64,000 nt of DNA from the NCBI GenBank assembly GCA_965223835.1, contig CBDCXQ010000001.1:6138001-6202000 (forward strand), written 5' to 3'. This document shows positions 25,260 through 33,278 of the stretch, piece after piece. The position numbers and the translations under genes are program-made. The stretch's first letter is position 1. The number at the start of each line of letters is the position of its first letter. The notes beneath the pieces were generated by a model. It was not told the origin of the DNA. It did not search any database and saw only the letters and a program-made list of their open reading frames with translations. The stretch is from CAVYXZ01 sp965223835 (lineage in GTDB: Bacteria; Chloroflexota; Anaerolineae; Aggregatilineales; Phototrophicaceae).

Positions 25260-26726
25260 ATGGCTTTATACCGCCCGCAACGCGCATTCGATGTCCTCAA
25301 TCTGCCCCTGCTGGGTCGCTTGCTCAAATGGCGCTGGGGGCGGCTTGTGCTGCAAGTGCCACTATTGCTAATCGCTGTTCTGCTGGTCATTGATGGCTTT
25401 ACCGGACCCCAATCCGCAGCCCGCAATCTGGCAACCGTTGCGCCCTGGGTCCATTATCGCGGACTGGTCGTGCTGGTGTTGCTGCTGGCGGGCAATCTCT
25501 TCTGCATGGGCTGTCCATTTACCTTACCGCGCACCCTGGCAAAACGTTTGAGTCTGCGGGGCACGCGTTTTCCGCGCCGGTTACGTAACAAGTGGGTCGC
25601 GCTGGCCGGACTGTTTGCGATCTTCCTGCTGTACGAATGGCTTGACCTATGGGCGAGTCCGCTGCTCACTGCCTGGGTGATCGTCGCTTACTTTGTTGCG
25701 TCATTTGTGTTAGAAGCAATATTTACTGAATCAGCCTTCTGCAAGTATGTCTGCCCATTGGGGACGTTTAACTTCGTCTATGCTACCGCCGCACCGACCC
25801 AGATTGGCGTAAAAAATGCTGATATTTGCCAGACATGTGTCGGTAAGGAGTGTGTCAATGGCAGTTATAGCGATCAGCCTGTGATTCGGCTGGATGAAAT
25901 CGCGGGTGGTCAGCCCAAAGAAGTGCAGCATGGGCCAGCGGGGACGCCAGGGTGTGGTACGCTGCTGTTCGCGCCACAGATCACCAGCAACCTGGAATGC
26001 ACCCTATGCCTGGACTGTGTGCGAGCGTGTCCTCATGATAATGTCGGCTGGCTGACGCGAACGCCGGGCCGCGAACTGTTGCAACCGGACGCCTGGCCCA
26101 AACGCTGGGATGTTTCGCTGCTGGTGATTCTACTGACCGTGATGGGGCTGACGAACGCCTTTGGGATGGTGCCACCAATTTTCACCTTGCAGGTCTGGCT
26201 GGCGGAAACGGTTGGGCTTCAAAACGAATTGATAATTCTGCTGCTGATCTTCGGTGTGACGAGCCTGCTGCTGCCTGTCGGTGTGACGTTGCTGGCGGGG
26301 ACATTGGCGCGGCTTTTCACCAACAACGTCAGAAAATACTCGTTGCGCGATACGGTTGCGGCATTCGCACCGGCGTTTGTGCCGCTTGGCCTGGGCATCT
26401 GGATTGCTCACTACACCTTCCACTTCCTGATCGGTGCGGGCACGATTATTGCGGTGATGCAAGAATTTGTTGGGCAGGTTGGCGAGTGGGAGCGCTTCGC
26501 TGTTGCCGCCGATGATGGCTTGATTGCGCTGGTGCAACTGGTCGGCGTGTTCGGCGGGCTGCTATGGAGTCTGTACCTGGCGCAGCGCATGGCGTTACGT
26601 CTCTACCGGCGCGACGCCATGCTGGGTTTTGTGCCCTGGGCCTTATTCTTGATCGCCATCGCCATGATCGCGGTATGGATCTTTGGCCTGCCGATGGAGA
26701 TGCGCGGGTCCGTGTTGTTCAGTTAA
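25260..26726 (+). CDS. Membrane-bound 4Fe-4S protein (NapH/NosR/CcoG-like polyferredoxin)
   Basis: A 488-aa protein with about nine membrane helices. Cys motifs: C82-x-x-C85-P (CMGCP), C161-x3-C165-P (CKYVCP), then a ferredoxin-like region C190-x2-C193-x4-C198 and C247-x2-C250-x2-C253-x3-CP (CTLCLDCVRACP). The last group is a classical 4Fe-4S binding set; the two CxxxCP elements are those of NapH/NosR/RdxA membrane proteins. It probably moves electrons across the membrane or helps metal-centre assembly. It forms an operon with the YtkA-like lipoprotein. The rest of the electron-transfer partners are not in the window. Confidence 0.85.
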   Translation: MALYRPQRAFDVLNLPLLGRLLKWRWGRLVLQVPLLLIAVLLVIDGFTGPQSAARNLATVAPWVHYRGLVVLVLLLAGNLFCMGCPFTLPRTLAKRLSLRGTRFPRRLRNKWVALAGLFAIFLLYEWLDLWASPLLTAWVIVAYFVASFVLEAIFTESAFCKYVCPLGTFNFVYATAAPTQIGVKNADICQTCVGKECVNGSYSDQPVIRLDEIAGGQPKEVQHGPAGTPGCGTLLFAPQITSNLECTLCLDCVRACPHDNVGWLTRTPGRELLQPDAWPKRWDVSLLVILLTVMGLTNAFGMVPPIFTLQVWLAETVGLQNELIILLLIFGVTSLLLPVGVTLLAGTLARLFTNNVRKYSLRDTVAAFAPAFVPLGLGIWIAHYTFHFLIGAGTIIAVMQEFVGQVGEWERFAVAADDGLIALVQLVGVFGGLLWSLYLAQRMALRLYRRDAMLGFVPWALFLIAIAMIAVWIFGLPMEMRGSVLFS

Positions 26727-26747
26727 TCGCCACCCCTGCATGGCAAA

Positions 26748-26777
26748 TAAAAACAGCTTCCCACCCGGAAAGCTGTT
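26748..26777 (-). terminator. Terminator of the tRNA-Ser transcript
   Basis: AACAGCTT (26752-26759) and AAGCTGTT (26770-26777) form an 8-bp stem. On the minus strand it is followed by a T-rich tract (complement of AATAAAAA at 26747-26754). It lies directly downstream of the tRNA gene. Confidence 0.75.
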
Positions 26778-26783
26778 GCGCAG

Positions 26784-26872
26784 CGGAGGAGGTGGGATTC
26801 GAACCCACGACGGCTGTTACACCGTACTCGCGTTCCAGGCGAGCGCATTAGGCCAGACTATGCTACCCCTCC
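26784..26872 (-). tRNA. tRNA-Ser (GGA anticodon)
   Basis: An 89-nt class II tRNA on the minus strand. The acceptor GGAGGGG pairs with CTCCTCC plus discriminator G. The anticodon stem CTCGC/GCGAG holds the loop CTGGAAC with anticodon GGA, reading UCC/UCU serine codons. The variable arm is long, as expected for serine, and the T arm is GTGGG-TTCGAAT-CCCAC. The 3' CCA is not encoded. A terminator follows at 26748-26777. Confidence 0.95.
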
Positions 26873-26939
26873 ATCACCGCCACATTATAGCAAAGAATGT
26901 TCCGAATGCTACGGGGAGTCAGCCACTCGCACCGAGAGT

Positions 26940-27126
26940 CTATTCCGCCAACCCAGCGAAATATTCCAACAGGTAACGATGTACAAAGATGTAACTGCCG
27001 CCAACCTTCCGCAGCAGGCCAATCTCTGCGCAGTAGTCGAGGAATTTGAAGAAAACGGCGGACAAAATGTTGGATGATCGCTTCGCCACCGCCTATTAAC
27101 CAGCCTGCCAGCCCAAACACAAACAA
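26940..27126 (-). pseudogene. Decayed C-terminal fragment resembling NACHT-type NTPases
   Basis: Two adjoining minus-strand frames look like parts of one ancestral C-terminus. The first has a glycine-rich membrane segment and IIQHFVRRF. The second reads FFKFLDYCAEIGLLRKVGG, then SYIFVHRYLLEYFAGL before a stop at 26940. Many NACHT NTPases of Chloroflexota and Cyanobacteria end with membrane helices, QH-x-x-LRF, a short linker, FLDYA-x-x-x-x-LRKVGGGYIFIHR and LLEYFA. The linker seems deleted and the frame shifted here. No NTPase part remains. Recognised from memory of the family, without a search. Confidence 0.45.
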
Positions 27127-27198
27127 ATTTCTGCCAATATCAATTCATACGCTATGTCACCATTTCTGATAGATCACTTGTTTTGCTCAGCCCAAATG

Positions 27199-28677
27199 CT
27201 AGCGTATCCAGGCATTTGCGGTTTGACTGGCAGCATCACGATCCCCCGTTGTCTCCGGTTCGGTCTTCGGGAGTTGACCGATCTTCTCGATGATGGCCGG
27301 ATCAGGGTCTTCCAGAGTCTGGCGCAGTTCTGCACCCTGTTCGATTAAGGTGTTCTGCAAATCCTTGATGTTAAGATCACGCAGCGCCACCTTCTTGTTC
27401 ACGGCGAGGGCTGCTGCGGTACCCACTGCCTGCCCCTGTGCCATGCAGATGGGTATGACCCGGGTTGAGGCAACGGCCTCATGCGTAGCCGAAAGGCATT
27501 TGCCTGCCATCAGCAGACCATCGGTATCTCGGGCAATTAATGAGCGGAAGGGGATGTCGTAGGTCTGGACATTCGTCGAGTCGACCCAGGTCCCCGCAGG
27601 CCGGTGAATATCAATATGGTAGCCACCCAGTGCCACCACATCCTCGTGCTGGCGTCCAGCAACAAGGTCTTCGGCAGAGAGGAGATAATCACCCATAATG
27701 CGACGGCTCTCACGCACGCCCATCATTGGCGCAATTTCGACCAGATGTGAGTCCTCAAATCCCGGCACATACTTGCGGAAGAAGCGAATTAACTGCGGAA
27801 TCTGCTGGTAAAGACGAATATACGCATCCGTCATATTGAATACATCCGTCGGGTCTAAGCCCAGAATGCGGGTTGTCACCACCATATATTCATCTGGCTT
27901 GTGTAGTTTCACACCAACAAGCCGCGTCTGGGGCACATCCAGGTCGCCCGCCGCCCGTGCTTTTTCAAATAAGGGCGCGTACCCACCGGTGATAATCACT
28001 TGCATTTCATCCAGGCGATTGACCAGCTTTTGCCGGATGTCTGGATAGGGCGCGACCCACTCGCGATAGTTGATGTCGGGGTTGCGACAGCCTTCGATGA
28101 AGCGTTCGCGGCTCAAGCCGCCCATCCTGAAGACGAGTGTTGGCGCTTGCACCAGGCCGTCGGCGGTGCGACCCTTCTCCCAGGCGACGCCACCCCGCGC
28201 CGCCACGTCACCATCGCCACTGCAATCAATCACCACGTCCGCGAGGATCATTTGCCGCCCGGATTTGTGTTCGACAACAACGCCAGTGATGCGATCATCC
28301 TCGCGCAAGGTATCGACCACCAGCGTGTGCAACATCAGTTTGATACCAGCCTCTTGCGCCATCTTCATCGCGACGATCTTCCACCAGTGGGTATCAATGC
28401 TGATGATGGAAGAGCATTTAACATCCAATTCGTAGGGGGAAGCGGCGTTCACATCCCATAGACGCTCAACTATCTCGTGTGGGATACCCTTCACAATCTG
28501 CCGATAATCCTGATCGTGAAAGCCGATCCAGGGTAGCATCGCCGAAATACCACCCAGATAACCATTGCGTTCGATGAGTAAAGTTTCCGCCCCGTTCCGA
28601 GCAGAAGCCAGTGCTGCGTTAATCCCCGCCGCGCCGGATCCCACAACCACCACCTGTGTTTTATAGGTACTGAGCAT
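27199..28677 (-). CDS. FAD-dependent oxidoreductase (FAD_oxidored family)
   Basis: A 492-aa flavoprotein. The N-terminal dinucleotide-binding motif is VVVVGSGAAGINAALASARNGAETLLIERNGYLGG, matching the PF12831 FAD_oxidored family. Later motifs are VIDCSGDGDVAARGG and the C-terminal FAD contact LLMAGKCLSATHEAVASTRV with MAQGQAVGTAAALA. No signal peptide is present, so it acts in the cytoplasm. It is the last gene of the 13-gene minus-strand block, 4 nt after the HpaI-type aldolase gene. In such loci it is likely to oxidise a sugar-derived acid or alcohol; the substrate is unknown. Confidence 0.88.
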   Translation of the reverse strand: MLSTYKTQVVVVGSGAAGINAALASARNGAETLLIERNGYLGGISAMLPWIGFHDQDYRQIVKGIPHEIVERLWDVNAASPYELDVKCSSIISIDTHWWKIVAMKMAQEAGIKLMLHTLVVDTLREDDRITGVVVEHKSGRQMILADVVIDCSGDGDVAARGGVAWEKGRTADGLVQAPTLVFRMGGLSRERFIEGCRNPDINYREWVAPYPDIRQKLVNRLDEMQVIITGGYAPLFEKARAAGDLDVPQTRLVGVKLHKPDEYMVVTTRILGLDPTDVFNMTDAYIRLYQQIPQLIRFFRKYVPGFEDSHLVEIAPMMGVRESRRIMGDYLLSAEDLVAGRQHEDVVALGGYHIDIHRPAGTWVDSTNVQTYDIPFRSLIARDTDGLLMAGKCLSATHEAVASTRVIPICMAQGQAVGTAAALAVNKKVALRDLNIKDLQNTLIEQGAELRQTLEDPDPAIIEKIGQLPKTEPETTGDRDAASQTANAWIR

Positions 28678-28681
28678 AATT

Positions 28682-29464
28682 TTAGTCCTTTAATCCTTGT
28701 TTCAGGTCTTCAGCTAATGATTCAAAGGCTTTTCTGATCGGATGCATACTGCTGGTCAGGAAACAGCTTACCCCTCTTGATCTCCAAAACCGCACATCAT
28801 CTCCATCAAATGCCGAGATGCCCACCTTGACAGTCGGCGGGAATGTCTCGATGGTTCGCTCAATGGCTGCAACCACCGGCGGTGCTTTCGATTGTCCAGC
28901 AAAGCCCAGTGACTGCGCGAGATCAGCAGGGCCAAAAAAGACCAGATCAACCCCGGGTATTCGGGCGATGTCAGCGGCCTGAGCCAATGCTGATTCGGTT
29001 TCGATTTGGAGAATCAATAAAGTGTGTTCATTGGCATACGCAGCGTAATCGCTGGCGGCGATTTGTCCATAACGGGCCGCCCGGGTTGCGTTGGAGAAGC
29101 CGCGCATCCCCAGTGGAGCGAATTTCGTCTCCTGGACCAACCAATGGGCCGCGGCGACCGTGTTGACCATTGGGACTTGAATGCCACCTGCCCCGGCTTC
29201 CAGGGCCTGATTTAAGAACGCCCGTGAGTGATCGGGGACCCGCACAATGGCGGTGATGCCCGCCGCATCCGCCGCGGTAATAAGATGCAGCAGGTTGTTA
29301 AATGCCATGCCGTGTTCACCGTCGAGCATTACAAAATCGAAGCCGCTTACCCCGATGATTTCGACGAGCCAGGGATGATCGATTTGCAGATTGGGACCAA
29401 AGACTGTCTCACCAGCTATCAGCCGTTGTTTCATCTGATTGAGACGTGTTGGAGACAAATTCAT
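28682..29464 (-). CDS. HpcH/HpaI-type class II aldolase
   Basis: A 260-aa pyruvate-type aldolase of the HpcH/HpaI (2-keto-3-deoxy sugar acid/4-hydroxy-2-oxo acid) family. The hallmark is VSGFDFVMLDGEHGM, followed by VRVPDHSRAFLNQALEAGAGGIQVPMVNT and the metal-binding Glu/Asp region LQIETESAL and VDLVFFGPADLAQSLG. ATG 29464 is chosen; the open frame continues upstream but inside the PhyH gene. It should cleave a 2-keto acid to pyruvate and an aldehyde, fitting a sugar-acid pathway with the dehydratase at 49 kb. Confidence 0.9.
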   Translation of the reverse strand: MNLSPTRLNQMKQRLIAGETVFGPNLQIDHPWLVEIIGVSGFDFVMLDGEHGMAFNNLLHLITAADAAGITAIVRVPDHSRAFLNQALEAGAGGIQVPMVNTVAAAHWLVQETKFAPLGMRGFSNATRAARYGQIAASDYAAYANEHTLLILQIETESALAQAADIARIPGVDLVFFGPADLAQSLGFAGQSKAPPVVAAIERTIETFPPTVKVGISAFDGDDVRFWRSRGVSCFLTSSMHPIRKAFESLAEDLKQGLKD

Positions 29465-29477
29465 TGGGACAAAGCCT

Positions 29478-30248
29478 TTAGCGAACACATCCAGGATAGG
29501 TTTTCCCCTGTACATGAAAATAAACTGGTCCAGCGCCGTCGTGTGTGTAACGGGAGCGAGCCGACATGTAGGACAGCGCAATGGCTCGACGCCAGTTTTT
29601 GGATCGATTTGGAGCCGTATAGTGGGGCAAGAGTGAATGAAAAAACAGGCCACTACCAGCCCGCATGGGCACGGTTATCATTTGGTCAGCTTGATAATAG
29701 GCTTCGTCAATTACATAATCATCCTGCACCTCGACATGGGGTAAAGCACCGCGTTTATGTCCGCCAGGCATGACGGCCATGCAGCCATTTTCCAGCGTCG
29801 CAGCATCCAGCGGAAACCAGCACGAGCACAGATCCATGGGCTCAATCGGCCAGTAGGGGGAGTCCTGGTGCATCCCTTTGGCCGAACCAACCGCCGGTGG
29901 TTTCAGCAAAAGTGAATTACGATACAGCTTGATGTCTGGCCCCAGAAGCTGTGTGATAATGGCGAGAATGTTGGGATGCAATCCCAGTTTGCGAAACCGA
30001 TCATCACCCTCGACCAGGCCATCTATTTTGCGGATGCCATCCCCTGGGTGGTCAACCTGCAGTTCTCCGCGTTGCACCCGTGGCTCAACTTGAATACGCA
30101 GGGACTCACTGTTGCGTCCGCCATGCGTATAATTGCGCAAACGACTACGCAGGCGTTCAAGTTCATCGTCCGTGACCAGATCTTCAACAACGATATAGCC
30201 ATCCCGCTGGTAGGCTTCAATTTCCTGGGATGTGACCTTGATTGTCAT
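29478..30248 (-). CDS. PhyH family Fe(II)/2-oxoglutarate dioxygenase
   Basis: A 256-aa oxygenase. The facial triad shows as H-x-D in KGMHQDSPY and the distal His in LLPHYTAPN, and Arg of RRAIALSY binds 2-oxoglutarate. ATG 30248 follows GAGGACG; the ORF is open to 30284 but this overlaps the neighbouring gene's end. It is 13 nt from both neighbours, so it is part of the operon. It could hydroxylate a sugar- or lipid-type substrate to open an ether or sulfate ester. The PhyH at 32.5 kb is only distantly similar. Confidence 0.88.
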   Translation of the reverse strand: MTIKVTSQEIEAYQRDGYIVVEDLVTDDELERLRSRLRNYTHGGRNSESLRIQVEPRVQRGELQVDHPGDGIRKIDGLVEGDDRFRKLGLHPNILAIITQLLGPDIKLYRNSLLLKPPAVGSAKGMHQDSPYWPIEPMDLCSCWFPLDAATLENGCMAVMPGGHKRGALPHVEVQDDYVIDEAYYQADQMITVPMRAGSGLFFHSLLPHYTAPNRSKNWRRAIALSYMSARSRYTHDGAGPVYFHVQGKTYPGCVR

Positions 30249-30261
30249 GGGTAATCGTCCT

Positions 30262-31332
30262 CTAAAACGCATAAAGCCATTCAAACGGAATGTGCATAAC
30301 CGCCAGTGATCGATTGGTGCCGATGGGATTTTTCGGATCGGTGACGAAATAAGTAATCAGGGCGCGGTCTTCTAGCATGAGACAACTGGGGTATGCATAG
30401 GTGTAGGCTGGGTCGTCTTCGATAATTTTGCGCCGGGACCAGGGCCATTGATCCCCACCGTCGCTGCTCAGGGCAACCGCCAGTGGCCGCCGCGTGCCCG
30501 CCAGATTCTCACGCCAGTTCCAGTTCCAGTTCCAGATCAAAAACAGATCGTCAGAATTGGGAATGCGATCAATGAGCGAGGGCGCAACCGGTGCGACCAC
30601 TTCCATCGACCGTAACCCTTCCCAGGTGTCGCCATCATCACTTGATTCGATACGGAAGATGGTGCCCATTGCCGTGCGAATAATCATCAGCAGCGATCCA
30701 TCGCTACGTTGCACAATGCCCGGCTCGATACCGCCTGACTCGCCCGAATCTGATACGCGTGGCAGTTCGATCGGATCGGTCAACCGCCACGACTCACCGT
30801 GATCTTCTGACACAGCGACACGCACATGCAGATGATGATCGTGCCAATCGTCAGTGCAATGTAAGGGGGCCAACAATCGGCCTGATTGGGTAACAGTCAG
30901 GCGATCATGGCAGCCGGTTTTGTAGGCATCGCGGGTCATCTTCACCGGTGCTGACCATGTTTGACCGTCGTCGTCAGATCGGACAAAAACGCGATGTGCC
31001 TCCGTCGTGGAATCGCGATGGCTATAGATCATGCCTAACCCGCCATCTGCCAAACGCCGGGTTGCCGGGGCCATCACATTGAGTCCGGCGGTATTTTCAA
31101 CCAGTACCCGTTCATCCTGCCAGGTATAGCCACCATCTTTTGAAATTATCCCGGCGATATGGGCTTTGGCGTTATCACTGGAAAGGAGCCGACCATCGGG
31201 ACGGCGCTCGACCTGAAACTTTGACCAGGCTAGCAAAATGTCGCCGTTTTTGAGATGAACCGTCGTTGCTTCAGAATGACGCGGATATTCTTCAGTTGAT
31301 GGCAAAATGATATGTCTTTCTGGACGGTCCAT
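30262..31332 (-). CDS. BNR/sialidase-fold protein (cytoplasmic)
   Basis: A 356-aa six-bladed propeller of the exo-alpha-sialidase-like superfamily. Asp-box repeats (S-x-D-x-G-x-x-W) are ISKDGGYTW, RSDDDGQTWSAP, VSEDHGESW, ESSDDGDTW and LSSDGGDQW. The opening RHSEATTVHLKNGDILLAWSKF resembles bacterial sialidase family proteins. No signal peptide is present, so its substrate must be inside the cell. It is adjacent to, and about the same type as, the next gene (31342), suggesting tandem duplication. Whether it cleaves sialic acid or another acidic sugar is not shown. Confidence 0.82.
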   Translation of the reverse strand: MDRPERHIILPSTEEYPRHSEATTVHLKNGDILLAWSKFQVERRPDGRLLSSDNAKAHIAGIISKDGGYTWQDERVLVENTAGLNVMAPATRRLADGGLGMIYSHRDSTTEAHRVFVRSDDDGQTWSAPVKMTRDAYKTGCHDRLTVTQSGRLLAPLHCTDDWHDHHLHVRVAVSEDHGESWRLTDPIELPRVSDSGESGGIEPGIVQRSDGSLLMIIRTAMGTIFRIESSDDGDTWEGLRSMEVVAPVAPSLIDRIPNSDDLFLIWNWNWNWRENLAGTRRPLAVALSSDGGDQWPWSRRKIIEDDPAYTYAYPSCLMLEDRALITYFVTDPKNPIGTNRSLAVMHIPFEWLYAF

Positions 31333-31341
31333 GTGGACTCC

Positions 31342-32469
31342 TTACGTCGCGTGTTCGTCATAGAGCCACGTCAGCGGCACACGAGCAAGAATCATCTCGC
31401 GTTGACCGCGCCGTTCGATATGGCTGCGATAATAATGGATGAGAGCGGTATCACCGTCAAACAGGATTCCAGGATAGGCCCATTGATAATCCGGGCTGAC
31501 TTCCAGAGCACGGGGCACGCCCCAATTGCGGCCATCATCCTTACTGATGGCACACAGCAGCGGATGGCGCGTGAGGTTATGATTGGCGTCGGGAATGTGC
31601 TGCGGATTCCAGATCAACAACATATCATCGGAGTCAGGCACATTCGTTAATAGTGAGGGAGCTGCTGGAGCAATAATGCTGGCGGGATAGGCGTCTGACC
31701 AGCTTGCGCCATCATCAGTAGATTCGGTGTAGAAAGCCTGCCCCCGCCAACTGCGCATAATCATCAGCAAGGTGCCATCGTGGCGGCGGGCGATGCTGGC
31801 CTCCTCGAAGCCACGGGCAATCGGTTCGGTGACAAAGTTCGACAGCGACCACGTTGCTCCATGATCGTCGGAATAAGCAACGAAGTTGCTCATCTTCTTT
31901 GCCGGGCCGGGGTGCAGCGTATGGCATTGTACCAGCACCCGCCCGGATGCTAGCGTATAGGCCCGATCATGACAGCCCGTATAATACAGGCCATCATCCG
32001 GCGTGATTTGAACCGGGTCTGACCACGTCTTACCGTCGTCGTTTGAGATACGGACCCGCTTGGCACAGGGGCCGTGATTATCCGCATGGTTGCCGCCCGA
32101 ACGCCAGCTATAGGCCAGCAATAATCGCCCATCCGCCATCCGAGTCAAGGCCGGTGACATCGTGTTAATCTCGGCATCCCGATCATCCGCATAAATTTGC
32201 GGCTGCGACCACGTTCTGCCACCGTCCGGTGAGATCATGCCGACGACCCTTGCATAGCCATCATCGGTCGTTGGCGCACGCCGTTTGGCCGAAAAAGGTG
32301 GACGCTGATCGTCAGGCATTTGGTCTATATCAACGAACTGCGTCCAGGTCAGCAAGATGCTCCCATCCTGCAAATGAATCGCACTACCTTCGGAATTCTT
32401 GGGAGAATATGACGTTGCAGGCGCGATGATTTGCTTTTCCACCCCGTCGATTGGGCGTAAATCCTTCAT
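31342..32469 (-). CDS. BNR/sialidase-fold protein (cytoplasmic), paralogue
   Basis: A 375-aa propeller from ATG 32469 (frame open to 32535, inside the PhyH gene). Asp boxes include ISPDGGRTW, SNDDGKTWSDP, YSDDHGATW, ESTDDGASW and ISKDDGRNW. It shares layout with the next gene: SYSPKNSEGSAIHLQDGSILLTWTQF against the EYPRHSEATTVHL segment there. It lacks a signal peptide. The start overlaps the PhyH stop by 4 nt, showing translational coupling. Catalytic Arg residues of true sialidases could not be verified by eye, so the activity is uncertain. Confidence 0.82.
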   Translation of the reverse strand: MKDLRPIDGVEKQIIAPATSYSPKNSEGSAIHLQDGSILLTWTQFVDIDQMPDDQRPPFSAKRRAPTTDDGYARVVGMISPDGGRTWSQPQIYADDRDAEINTMSPALTRMADGRLLLAYSWRSGGNHADNHGPCAKRVRISNDDGKTWSDPVQITPDDGLYYTGCHDRAYTLASGRVLVQCHTLHPGPAKKMSNFVAYSDDHGATWSLSNFVTEPIARGFEEASIARRHDGTLLMIMRSWRGQAFYTESTDDGASWSDAYPASIIAPAAPSLLTNVPDSDDMLLIWNPQHIPDANHNLTRHPLLCAISKDDGRNWGVPRALEVSPDYQWAYPGILFDGDTALIHYYRSHIERRGQREMILARVPLTWLYDEHAT

Positions 32470-33233
32470 GATTGTGCCTTCTCCAGCAGGTAACGTTCCC
32501 ACCAGGTTGGCTGCTGGGGGAACACCTTCTGCCATAACAAAATAGAGTTTCTGTCCTGTGCGGTCGTGTTGGCATAGGTCGCATGCAGCACCCGCGAATC
32601 GGCGATCACTAAATCGCCAGCACGAACGGTGACGTCAACCGCAGTCGGATGATTCTGCATAGCCGGGTGTTGGTCCTCGCCCACAGCGGCGATCGCTTCC
32701 TGTTGCAATCTGTGATTGACAATGAGGTGCTGGTGCAAATCAATCCGCTGATGGTGCGTGCCCGGTATGGCCTGAAAACAACCATTTTGGGGTGACGTAT
32801 CGACCAGATAAAAAGATACAAACAGGCGTACCGGCCAGGGGTGTGTATGCGCTGGATTGGCCCACCACTCGCCTTGATCCTGGTGCCAGTAGAGCCGTTT
32901 GGCACCAGCGGGCTTCGAGAGGATCGTCAGCGAGGATGGACGTGTCTCACATTCCATACCGAGCTTTTCCAGTGCGGTAACGAGTGCTGGATAATGGATG
33001 ATACGTTCCGCAATTTCGTGCGCAATGGCATCGGTCGGTGTGGCATCTTCACTCGATGATCGCTTGCTGGCTGACAGGTGGAAGTGCGGATACCGGTGAT
33101 TGGGGTTTCGCGGTTGTCTGGCTAGAAAATCAGCGGTGAATTTCTGAATCTCAATGAGAAAATCCGGCGCAATCACATCTGGAATAACACAAAAACCAGC
33201 CCGGATTAACTCCGTTCGTTTTTCAATCATCAT
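32466..33233 (-). CDS. PhyH family Fe(II)/2-oxoglutarate dioxygenase
   Basis: A 255-aa oxygenase with H-x-D in YWHQDQGEWW and the distal His in SRVLHATYAN followed by Arg-Asn-Ser, plus SFYLVDTSPQNGCFQAIPGTHH, the family's core strand. No signal peptide. It sits 46 nt downstream of the sulfatase and overlaps the BNR gene by 4 nt. Its proximity to sulfatases and an importer suggests oxidation of an imported sugar or its side group. Alkylsulfatase-like 2-oxoglutarate dioxygenases are also known, but belong to the TauD family rather than PhyH. Confidence 0.87.
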   Translation of the reverse strand: MMIEKRTELIRAGFCVIPDVIAPDFLIEIQKFTADFLARQPRNPNHRYPHFHLSASKRSSSEDATPTDAIAHEIAERIIHYPALVTALEKLGMECETRPSSLTILSKPAGAKRLYWHQDQGEWWANPAHTHPWPVRLFVSFYLVDTSPQNGCFQAIPGTHHQRIDLHQHLIVNHRLQQEAIAAVGEDQHPAMQNHPTAVDVTVRAGDLVIADSRVLHATYANTTAQDRNSILLWQKVFPQQPTWWERYLLEKAQS

Positions 33234-33278
33234 TAATCATTTCCCCGATAACCTATCATATGGTGAGGGAGGAAAAAA

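Noticed and set aside
26863..27126. 87-aa minus-strand frame as an intact gene
   Set aside because: It ends inside the tRNA region and only its first third fits the NACHT-type C-terminus; the rest continues in another frame, so it is treated as a remnant.
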